Of a stretch of DNA of 7,156 bases, positions 1 through 6,026 are shown in pieces (the stretch's first letter is position 1; every line of letters begins with the position of its first letter). A program made the position numbers and the translations under genes. The DNA comes from Candidatus Woesearchaeota archaeon (GTDB lineage Archaea; Nanobdellota; Nanobdellia; Woesearchaeales; WJKL01): NCBI GenBank assembly GCA_014729145.1, contig WJKL01000076.1, positions 1 through 7,156 on the forward strand, in the 5' to 3' direction. The notes under the pieces are model-generated. The model did not search any database. It worked only from the letters and a program-made list of their open reading frames with translations, and was not told the origin of the DNA.

Positions 1-479
1 CCTGTTCCGTAAAAAAGGATTCCCTCTCCGTGACCCAGAAAAGAATAGCCAGCAAATTCCACAATCTCTATCATCGATGCTGCCCCTGCTGCTATAAGGA
101 TTGAAAGAAAAGATATTTTCCATTTACTGGGGTTTTTCTTTCTTTCTGAATGATACAAAAACTGATAAAATATTAAAACTAAAGTGAAACCTGCTGTAAA
201 GTGCATTATCCTGTCAAAAGGGATGCCAAAATAAAAATTGCCGTAGAGTTTAAGATGATGAAGTGTTAATGTAAAAAGACTGAATATTGTTATAGGTATA
301 TTTAGGTTTATCTTTTTGTACAAAAAAAGGACTGTAAGGATAAGTGCAGCGGTAAAGAACTTATCAAATATTATCTCATAATTTTTAGTCAAGATAGTAT
401 ATAGGCCCCAGCTGAAGAAAAAAATAAAAGATGATATTATAATCCATTTAATGATCTTTTTTTCAGTGGATTTTTTCAT
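1..479 (-). CDS. DUF2238/YjdF-like polytopic membrane protein (partial, 3' end off window)
   Basis: This is an open frame from ATG at 477..479 to the left edge, with 159 complete codons and no stop. It is a hydrophobic protein with membrane segments at roughly residues 11-30, 41-54, 60-73, 92-108 and 122-137. Motifs seen are HHLKLYGN (74-81), PFDRIMHF (87-94) and an acidic pair in IEIVEFAG (E138, E141). The order FDR..HF, G, then E..E matches the DUF2238 family (E. coli YjdF type, about 200 residues); VanZ-like proteins share a similar D..H...E pattern and are the main alternative. The biochemical role of the family is not established. It is the fifth gene of the operon: its ATG lies 3 nt after the stop of the thioredoxin-like gene, with AAAAGGT 8 nt upstream as a modest ribosome binding site. 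The shared operon suggests a cell-envelope role, which is inference. Confidence 0.75.
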   Translation of the reverse strand, partial: MKKSTEKKIIKWIIISSFIFFFSWGLYTILTKNYEIIFDKFFTAALILTVLFLYKKINLNIPITIFSLFTLTLHHLKLYGNFYFGIPFDRIMHFTAGFTLVLIFYQFLYHSERKKNPSKWKISFLSILIAAGAASMIEIVEFAGYSFLGHGEGILFYGT

Positions 480-482
480 GTG

Positions 483-1133
483 TCAATACCTTTTGATTTT
501 AAGTATTTGTTCTATCGCCTCTTTATTTTTGAACCCGTAGAAAACGTGATCATTTATTATCAGGATAGGTGTGGTTTGATTTTGGATATACATCTTTTTA
601 AGGGTATCTACAGCAGGGTTTTTTATGTTTATGTCAAATGCATAAATTTTAGTAGAGGGAGTTTTTTCCCTAATGAAACTAAGAACATAACCCTGCTCTT
701 CACAAGTTCTGCAGTCTCCTTTGTTTGAATAAAAATAAAGTATAAAATCTTGATCCAGGCTGCATTCTTTTTTTGTGCGCTTTGAAAAAAGCCAGTGTCT
801 TATCTGCAGCAAAGAAAAATATTCCTTTAATCTTAGCACAGTTGGATCATTTACTCCCATCTCCTCCTCCATATAGTCCAGTTTTGATCCTAATTTATAC
901 AGCTCTTCTGAAAGAACAGTGGAATTGGTGTTTTTACATGGGTCTTCTGAAAGCAAAAGATACTGCAGTTCCATGGCCATGGTTTCCATCCTAAGTTCAT
1001 TCTCTATATCTTCAAGGCCTTCAAGTTTTGAGCTTGAGGTATAATTTCCAATGATAATGCCTATCAGGAATATTAAAGTGGTTATTGCAAATACTGCAAG
1101 GTATTTTGTCTTATGTACTTGTTTTTTTGACAT
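483..1133 (-). CDS. Membrane-anchored thioredoxin-fold protein with CxxC motif
   Basis: Predicted protein of 216 residues. A basic N-terminus (MSKKQVHKTK) precedes one membrane segment at about 11-29, so the rest should lie outside the cell. A helical, acidic stretch (about 37-120) holds C66 and leads to a thioredoxin-like domain at about 126-216. There a beta strand (DFILYFYS) is followed by C141-R-T-C144 at the start of a helix, a second strand (KIYAFDIN), a helix, and T188-P189 before ILIIND, which is the usual cis-proline position. This supports a thiol-disulfide oxidoreductase or disulfide-handling role at the outer face; the substrate is unknown. C124 is a further cysteine. I chose the start at 1131..1133 because GGGGG lies 10 nt upstream and the membrane anchor follows at once. 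The longer frame to 1205 would overlap the glycosyltransferase by 95 nt. With the chosen start, the overlap is 23 nt. Confidence 0.85.
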   Translation of the reverse strand: MSKKQVHKTKYLAVFAITTLIFLIGIIIGNYTSSSKLEGLEDIENELRMETMAMELQYLLLSEDPCKNTNSTVLSEELYKLGSKLDYMEEEMGVNDPTVLRLKEYFSLLQIRHWLFSKRTKKECSLDQDFILYFYSNKGDCRTCEEQGYVLSFIREKTPSTKIYAFDINIKNPAVDTLKKMYIQNQTTPILIINDHVFYGFKNKEAIEQILKIKRY

Positions 1134-2379
1134 GTTTTTTTTGCCCCCATTCCACCCTTTTTCCAAGAGCAGTATAGATTCCAGCAGCAATCCACCAGAA
1201 TCCAAAAAGCACCCAATATAATATCAAATAAGGGATATATAAAAATTTTATCTTAATTTTCTCTTTGGAAAGGATCTTAGCTATATATATTGTAGATACC
1301 CCAAACAAAAGAAGTATTATTGATATGAAAATCTTTGAGCTTAAAGATATATAGAATAGATCTATTTCGAAATTAAGCAGATGGGTTATATTAAAACCAA
1401 CAGATCTTAGATTTAAAAAATTCTGAATCAGAGTTCTGAATATAAATTTATATGCTGCATAAATCAGAGTAATTATAACCAAAAGAACTGAAATAAATGA
1501 GCCGGGAAGGATAAACAAACCAAGGTTTCCAAATTTCTTGGGGTTGAAAAGCTGTCTATACCTGATTACATTTTCTATAAAACCAATATACCATCTAAGC
1601 CTTTGATTTAACAGTGGTTTAAACCTTGCAGGAGATACTGTGTAAACAGAGGCGTCTACTGAATTCTCTATCTCGTATCCTTTGCTCTGCATCCTTAGTG
1701 CTATCTCTATGTCTTCAGTCAAGTTACATTCATCATATCCTCCATATCTCTTAAAGAAGCTTTTTTTATATATAGTAAACGGCCCGGGAGTTACATGGAT
1801 GCTTCCAAGGAAAGCAAATACTTTTCTTAAGAATATGCCCATGAGATATTCAATATATTGTATCTTTTGCAGGAATGTTTTTGGCCTATATACTTTTAAA
1901 GAAGGGGTTACTGCTGTAATTTTCTTATCTTCAAAATAACCCACTATCTTTTTTAGTGCATCTTTTTTAACAAAGGAATCTGCATCTAAGGCTCCGAACA
2001 GCTCTGTTTTTGATTGTTTCAATGCAAAATTAAGAGCGGCTGCTTTTCCCTGGTTTTTTTTGGTGAATACTCTTAAGTTGGGGTTTTTCTGTTCGAATCT
2101 TTTTGCGACCTTATAGGTCTTATCTGTGCTTCCATCATCTACCACAATTATTTGGAGTTTGTCTTTTGGATAATCTAGTTTCAATAGAGATTTAATTGTT
2201 TTGGCTATTGTTTTTTCTTCATTATAAGCAGGAACAGTGATTGTAGTGGAAGGCAGTCTTTTAGGCAAAGGATTTGATATATTTTTTCTGTTTTCAAAGA
2301 GTGTTAAAAGAAAAAAGATGGAAGTAAACAGACCAAAATACGCAACTATATACATCAAAACTGAGCTAAATTCAATCAT
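1111..2379 (-). CDS. Family 2 processive-type glycosyltransferase, membrane-bound
   Basis: Predicted protein of 422 residues with the layout of poly-N-acetylglucosamine, hyaluronan and cellulose synthase-like GT2 enzymes. One N-terminal membrane helix (about 6-27) is followed by a cytoplasmic GT-A domain (about 45-280) and three C-terminal membrane segments (about 287-309, 347-368, 378-402). Motifs are TVPAYNEE (48-55), VVDDGSTD (79-86, nucleotide-sugar binding), DAD (132-134, metal and UDP site), TED (221-223, with the likely catalytic base D223) and QRLRW (259-263, the Q-x-x-R-W acceptor motif of processive enzymes). All catalytic residues are present, so an active enzyme transferring sugar from a nucleotide-sugar is expected. 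The sugar and product cannot be read from sequence. Its ATG overlaps the stop of the upstream GT-C-like gene by 8 nt; only a weak, distant GGGAAT precedes it, so translation may be coupled. The neighbours suggest surface polysaccharide or glycolipid synthesis. Confidence 0.93.
   Translation of the reverse strand: MIEFSSVLMYIVAYFGLFTSIFFLLTLFENRKNISNPLPKRLPSTTITVPAYNEEKTIAKTIKSLLKLDYPKDKLQIIVVDDGSTDKTYKVAKRFEQKNPNLRVFTKKNQGKAAALNFALKQSKTELFGALDADSFVKKDALKKIVGYFEDKKITAVTPSLKVYRPKTFLQKIQYIEYLMGIFLRKVFAFLGSIHVTPGPFTIYKKSFFKRYGGYDECNLTEDIEIALRMQSKGYEIENSVDASVYTVSPARFKPLLNQRLRWYIGFIENVIRYRQLFNPKKFGNLGLFILPGSFISVLLVIITLIYAAYKFIFRTLIQNFLNLRSVGFNITHLLNFEIDLFYISLSSKIFISIILLLFGVSTIYIAKILSKEKIKIKFLYIPYLILYWVLFGFWWIAAGIYTALGKRVEWGQKKHVKKTST
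1144..1148 (-). promoter_or_regulatory. Ribosome binding site of the thioredoxin-like gene
   Basis: The minus strand reads GGGGG with a 10-nt spacer to the ATG at 1131..1133, inside the 3' end of the glycosyltransferase gene. It decides the start of the thioredoxin-like gene in favour of the internal ATG over the frame's first ATG at 1205. A second GG-rich run, GGGTGG at 1152..1157, is 18 nt away and probably too far to act alone. Confidence 0.55.
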
Positions 2380-3802
2380 TTTGTTTGAGATATTCCCATA
2401 TTTCTATGCTGCTCCTATTATATACTTTTTTAAATGTTTTGTTGTTTCTGAACAAAAATAAGATACCCTGCTGTTCTCTTGTCCATACCTGGCCCTGTTT
2501 CATTTTCTCGTCTATATAGATGTATTTGATATTATATTTATCCAGGATTGATCTTGTTTTTTCCAGGTTTCTGGAATAAAATGTGGTATTGGAGTCATTC
2601 AGTTTTTCTTTTATTGCATCAATATAATATGTTCTTGAATCCAGAACAACCGGGCGGCTGCTTATAGTTTGTATCCAAAGCCCCTTGCTGTGATGGGAGA
2701 ATATTTTATCAGTAGTTGCAGAATTTTCCCTGAGCCAGTTAAGGCTTTTTATTGTTTTTTGGTCTGGAAGGGAATTTGATGTGTTGTTTATGTAAGATAA
2801 AGTAGAAAAAAGTAAACCGCAGACTATCAAGATGATAGTCAGGGTTTTGATCAGATCTACCTTCCACTTCTTTTTTATGATATAAAATAATCCAAAGCCG
2901 GCAAAAATTGGTACAATAAATCCAAGATAGATGTATATTTCAGGAATAAAAAAAGAAAACATGGCTAATAAGAAAAATAATGCATAGGTGATGATATATT
3001 TTTTTTGTTTCCAGATATAATACAGCCCTACAAAAGACAGCAATACTGCAAAGGTGCCATAACCTGCGGTACTGCCCAGATCTGAAAGAAGATTTATCAA
3101 AATGTTGGGATTTATCAGCTTGGTAGAATTAGGAAACCCATAATGATATAATAGAGGAATCTGGTAAGCCAGCAGGATAAGAATAACTGATGAAAAAACA
3201 GCAAAAAAATATTTTGTCTTTTCCTTGTTGTTTATTGAATAGGCAAGCAGGAGCAAAATAGAAAAAATAGAGGGAAGGATGCCAAAAAAAGGAATTGATG
3301 CAAAAATTATCAGGGAAGGGATGAAATATTTTTTATCTTTGATGAAAAATAAAAAACCTGCAAGGATAAGGGTAATTGTCAAAGTATATTGGTTTGAAAC
3401 AGAAAACAAGAAGATAAAAATCGGGGAAAGTATCAATGTTAGAAGTATGGTTGTGATCTTTAAAGGGTTCAGATTAAGTTCCTTGAGAATCAGATAAAAT
3501 AATATCAGAGATATTATCCCACACAACAAAGGAATAATCAAAGAGCCTAAAAAAGGGTTTGTTATGGCTAATATCAGATGGTATGGCTGGGGAATGTACG
3601 GTCTTCCTATCAAAGGCTCCTGGACAGGGAGCCCTTCTTCTTTTATATATTCTGACATCTTAAGATGATAATAAGGATGATCTTCTGGAAAAATGGGTTT
3701 ATCTTTTAAAAGCCTGATAGAAGGGATAAGCAGAAGCAGAAGCAAAGAGAAGAACATGCATGTGAAAAGGATTTTGTTGTCTGTTAATTTTATTTTTTTC
3801 AT
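2372..3802 (-). CDS. GT-C/STT3-like polytopic membrane protein, WWDYG motif degenerate (paralogue 2)
   Basis: Predicted protein of 476 residues with about eleven membrane segments between residues 12 and 337 and a soluble C-terminal domain of about 137 residues. The first outer loop has PEDHPYYHLK (39-48), close to the D-x-YYHLR motif of archaeal oligosaccharyltransferase AglB/STT3, with D41 as candidate catalytic acid. At the start of the C-terminal domain, LNWLREN (354-360) is followed by SHHSKGLWI (369-377) and RPVVLDSRT, the place where AglB carries WWDYG; here the pentapeptide is HHSKG (370-374). The DxD-type pair expected in the second outer loop is also not evident. The protein is shorter than usual AglB. 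I call it a GT-C-fold relative, either a lipid-linked-sugar transferase or a non-catalytic partner, and not a proven oligosaccharyltransferase. Start 3802 gives an ATGA overlap with the upstream paralogue and GGGTGG at 7 nt; ATG 3820 would add six residues. Confidence 0.85.
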   Translation of the reverse strand: MKKIKLTDNKILFTCMFFSLLLLLLIPSIRLLKDKPIFPEDHPYYHLKMSEYIKEEGLPVQEPLIGRPYIPQPYHLILAITNPFLGSLIIPLLCGIISLILFYLILKELNLNPLKITTILLTLILSPIFIFLFSVSNQYTLTITLILAGFLFFIKDKKYFIPSLIIFASIPFFGILPSIFSILLLLAYSINNKEKTKYFFAVFSSVILILLAYQIPLLYHYGFPNSTKLINPNILINLLSDLGSTAGYGTFAVLLSFVGLYYIWKQKKYIITYALFFLLAMFSFFIPEIYIYLGFIVPIFAGFGLFYIIKKKWKVDLIKTLTIILIVCGLLFSTLSYINNTSNSLPDQKTIKSLNWLRENSATTDKIFSHHSKGLWIQTISSRPVVLDSRTYYIDAIKEKLNDSNTTFYSRNLEKTRSILDKYNIKYIYIDEKMKQGQVWTREQQGILFLFRNNKTFKKVYNRSSIEIWEYLKQND

Positions 3803-5286
3803 ATCTCTTCCACCCGACATAATGACCTATAGATTTTTGTCTTGTTATCAAAAATAAGCTCAAAGCATTCATCGTCCAAATAGTTTAACTGGTCTATATT
3901 AAATTCGGATCTTGCTGAATCTGAAAATAAGATGTATTTTACATCATATTTGTTTAAAACAGATATGGCTGCAGTCTTGTATTGAGAGGTATAGATTGTA
4001 TTTAAATCGTCAAATCTTTCTGCAGGATCTGGAGCCAATAAAAAATTTGTATCTAAGATGTTTTTTCTTTGTGTAATTGTATTTAAAATATGGCCTTCTT
4101 TTAATGAAACTGCTATTACTGTATCTTTCTCTGTGTTGTTTTTGAGCCAATTAAATGCCTGCATATCTGTTTTTGATGGTGCTTGTTTTACTTTTTCCAG
4201 AGAAAAATAAAAAGAAGGGATGACTGAAGTTATGATAAAAACCAAAATAAAAAGTACTATAAATTTATTTTTGTGTTTTGCCAGCTTGGTCGTTTTAAGA
4301 TATCTAAAAAATGAACCATATCCCTGTGCAAATAACACTGCAAGTATCGTGCCTAAAAATATAAAGGCAATATTTGGCTGAAGAAGTCTGAACCAGACCA
4401 GGAAAAACAATGCCAAAGCAAGGCTGGCAAGAAGATATATTTTTTTGTCTTTTTCTTTGAAAATATATCTGTAGATCACATAGACGCCAAATATCAAAGG
4501 AATCAATCCTATCTTGATAATTGCCTCCAGAACATTAGTTTGAGTAAAATAAAGAGACATTATTGCAGGAGGTATGTTCTGCCATATCACATAAGGGCCA
4601 TGTTTAAGAAAAGCTTTTTTGTAAAGAATAAGATGTATCCATATTGAAAGGAAAGTAAGGAACAGTACTGATTCTGTCTCCTGCTTTCTTGATTTTAGCT
4701 GCTCCAGACTTAAAGATATAATGTAGATAATAAGGCCCAACACCAGCAGAGAAGAGTATGGGTGGATAAATATCAGGAAAGCAGCAGTTATGAGAAAATA
4801 AACAAGAAATTTCTTTTTGTGGATGTTCATGAAAAAGTAAAGAGAGAGAAAAGTCAGAGGAACCAAAAGAGAATATATTGAACTTGTATTGAATGTTTCA
4901 GTTATGAATATAGGGATAAAAGCTGAGATAAAAGCACAAAAAAGAGAGGCATTTTGGCTCCGAGTTATCTTTTTTGCGAGAAGAAAATTTATAATGATTA
5001 GGGAAGAGGCTAAAATATTAGGTATTATTTTTAGGATCCATGTCATAGGAAATATAAAAGAGAACAAAGCAAGAAAATAATGATATATCGGACTAAATAA
5101 GGAAGTTCTTCCTTCATAACTCAAGGGATCTTGGAATATTGGAAGGCCTGTTTCTTTTATAGACCTGACCTGCCTTAATTCATAATATGCTTCATGGTTA
5201 AGATTCGGAGTCTGAAATGCAAAATATAATCTAAAAGCAAGAGTTAACAGGAATATCAATACAAGTATTTTAGTGTATTTCTTCAT
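3799..5286 (-). CDS. GT-C/STT3-like polytopic membrane protein, WWDYG motif absent (paralogue 1)
   Basis: Predicted protein of 495 residues with about twelve membrane segments between residues 6 and 361 and a C-terminal soluble domain of about 130 residues. It is a diverged tandem paralogue of the next gene. Shared signposts are YYELR...IKETGLP (34-49) against YYHLK...IKEEGLP, NWLKNN (379-384) against NWLREN, TITQR..ILD against TISSR..VLD, and LNKYDVKYILF against LDKYNIKYIYI. In the first outer loop the acidic residue is E32 in NHEAYYELR where AglB has Asp. The position of WWDYG is taken by SLKEG (394-398), and no DxD is evident in the second outer loop. It probably acts on, or escorts, a lipid-linked sugar at the outer face of the membrane; enzymatic activity is uncertain. 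It is the first gene of the operon. It lacks a Shine-Dalgarno site and has a TATA-like box 26.5 nt upstream of its ATG, so a leaderless message is likely. Confidence 0.86.
   Translation of the reverse strand: MKKYTKILVLIFLLTLAFRLYFAFQTPNLNHEAYYELRQVRSIKETGLPIFQDPLSYEGRTSLFSPIYHYFLALFSFIFPMTWILKIIPNILASSLIIINFLLAKKITRSQNASLFCAFISAFIPIFITETFNTSSIYSLLVPLTFLSLYFFMNIHKKKFLVYFLITAAFLIFIHPYSSLLVLGLIIYIISLSLEQLKSRKQETESVLFLTFLSIWIHLILYKKAFLKHGPYVIWQNIPPAIMSLYFTQTNVLEAIIKIGLIPLIFGVYVIYRYIFKEKDKKIYLLASLALALFFLVWFRLLQPNIAFIFLGTILAVLFAQGYGSFFRYLKTTKLAKHKNKFIVLFILVFIITSVIPSFYFSLEKVKQAPSKTDMQAFNWLKNNTEKDTVIAVSLKEGHILNTITQRKNILDTNFLLAPDPAERFDDLNTIYTSQYKTAAISVLNKYDVKYILFSDSARSEFNIDQLNYLDDECFELIFDNKTKIYRSLCRVEEI
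3810..3815 (-). promoter_or_regulatory. Ribosome binding site of GT-C-like paralogue 2
   Basis: The minus strand reads GGGTGG, then the 7-nt spacer AAGAGAT, then ATG. It lies inside the last codons of the upstream paralogue and supports the start at 3802, which forms an ATGA stop-start overlap, over the in-frame ATG at 3820. That upstream ATG has its own weaker AGGTCA-like candidate, so the choice is likely but not certain. Confidence 0.6.
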
Positions 5287-5307
5287 ATGACTATTGTGGA
5301 GGTTTAT

Positions 5308-5317
5308 TATTTAAATA
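5308..5317 (-). promoter_or_regulatory. TATA-like box of the glycan operon (leaderless promoter)
   Basis: TATTTAAATA is a perfect 10-bp palindrome centred at 5312.5, which is 26.5 nt upstream of the A of the ATG at 5286. Archaeal TATA boxes sit about 25-28 nt before the transcription start, so transcription should start at or next to the ATG. No Shine-Dalgarno site is visible before the ATG, in agreement with a leaderless message. The palindrome alone does not fix direction; the spacing to the minus-strand gene does. Confidence 0.6.
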
Positions 5318-5320
5318 TTT

Positions 5321-5335
5321 AGTAAAATTTATAAA
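5321..5335 (+). promoter_or_regulatory. BRE plus TATA box of radB (leaderless promoter)
   Basis: AGTAAAA, a purine-rich element in the usual place of the TFB-recognition element, is followed directly by TTTATAAA (5328..5335). The octamer is centred at 5331.5, which is 26.5 nt before the radB ATG at 5358. The bases between are CAGATATTGG and a T run, with no Shine-Dalgarno site. The HAD gene promoter has nearly the same 15-base composite, matching at 13 of 15 positions. Confidence 0.65.
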
Positions 5336-5357
5336 AAGTACAGATATTGGTTTTTTT

Positions 5358-6026
5358 ATGAAGATAAGTGCTGGAAGTTCTATATTAGATAATCTGTTAG
5401 GGGGAGGGTATGACAGGGATATAATCAATACTATCTACGGGCCTGCTGGTTCAGGTAAAACTTTATTATGTCTGATGGCTGTGATTGAGGCAGTTAAAGA
5501 AGGGAAGAAAGTGATTTATATAGATACTGAAGGAGGTTTCAGTATTGAGAGATTAAAACAGCTAAGTGAGGATTATGAGAAAGTTTTGGATAAGATGTTT
5601 TTCTTGAGACCAACGACATTTGAAGAGCAGAAAAAAGCATTTGAAAGATTAAAAGACAAGATGAATGAAAAGATTGGGCTTGTGGTGGTTGATACTGTCT
5701 CTATGCTTTACAGGCTGGAACTAGGAAAAAGCGATGATGTCTATGAAGTAAATAAGCAACTGGGCCAGCAGCTCGGTTATCTGAATGAGATTGCGAGGAA
5801 AAGAAATATTCCTGTATTGATCACCAACCAAGTTTATGCTGATTTTGAGAATAAAGATAATGTAAAGATCGTTGGCGGAGATCTGCTGAGGTATGGAAGT
5901 AAATGCATGCTGGAGCTGAAGAATTCCAGAGAAAATATAAGGATCGCTAAATTGAACAAGCACAGAAGTGTGAAGCCTGGAGAGGCCAAGTTTAGGATCA
6001 TTGAGAAAGGTGTTGAAAAGGTTTAG
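5358..6026 (+). CDS. radB: DNA repair and recombination protein RadB
   Basis: Predicted protein of 222 residues, the normal RadB size. It is a RecA/Rad51-family ATPase core without the N-terminal helix-hairpin-helix domain of RadA. Seen motifs are ISAGSSILDNLLGGG at the N-terminus, Walker A GPAGSGKT (28-35), YIDTEGGFS (54-62), Walker B LVVVDTVS (108-115, D112), the ITNQVY strand and start of loop L2 (155-160), and LNKHRSVKPGE (199-209), a KHR-type motif typical of archaeal RadB. RadB is known as a RadA paralogue that binds DNA and acts as a mediator in homologous recombination, with weak ATPase activity. The gene is monocistronic, diverges from the glycan operon and converges on the HAD gene, sharing a 4-nt stop-codon overlap. 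Its leaderless-type promoter is described separately. All core ATPase residues are intact. Confidence 0.93.
   Translation: MKISAGSSILDNLLGGGYDRDIINTIYGPAGSGKTLLCLMAVIEAVKEGKKVIYIDTEGGFSIERLKQLSEDYEKVLDKMFFLRPTTFEEQKKAFERLKDKMNEKIGLVVVDTVSMLYRLELGKSDDVYEVNKQLGQQLGYLNEIARKRNIPVLITNQVYADFENKDNVKIVGGDLLRYGSKCMLELKNSRENIRIAKLNKHRSVKPGEAKFRIIEKGVEKV

Noticed and set aside
1..479. VanZ-like protein as the name for the leftmost gene
   Set aside because: The D..H...E pattern is partly shared, but the FDR..HF..G and IEI.E arrangement fits DUF2238/YjdF better. VanZ is kept as an alternative only.
480..728. Plus-strand open frames inside the minus-strand operon (for example 480..728, 1682..1939, 3279..3497, 4889..5080)
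   Set aside because: They are fully antisense to well-supported genes, show no domain motif or start signal, and result from low stop density opposite hydrophobic, lysine-rich coding sequence.
1134..1205. N-terminal extension of the thioredoxin-like frame to an ATG at 1205
   Set aside because: The extension would overlap the glycosyltransferase by 95 nt and place 24 odd residues before a normal signal-anchor start. The internal ATG at 1133 has GGGGG at a suitable distance.
3803..3820. Start of GT-C-like paralogue 2 at ATG 3820
   Set aside because: It adds only MSGGRD before a natural start. The ATG at 3802 has GGGTGG at 7 nt and an ATGA overlap. An AGGTCA-like site before 3820 keeps the alternative possible.
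2372..5286. Calling the two GT-C-like genes bona fide oligosaccharyltransferase aglB/stt3
   Set aside because: Neither has WWDYG or an evident second-loop DxD, and both are shorter than usual AglB. Only a family-level resemblance is supported.
5298..5302. GGAGG on the plus strand as ribosome binding site for radB
   Set aside because: It lies more than 50 nt before the ATG and upstream of the TATA box, so it should not be in the transcript.
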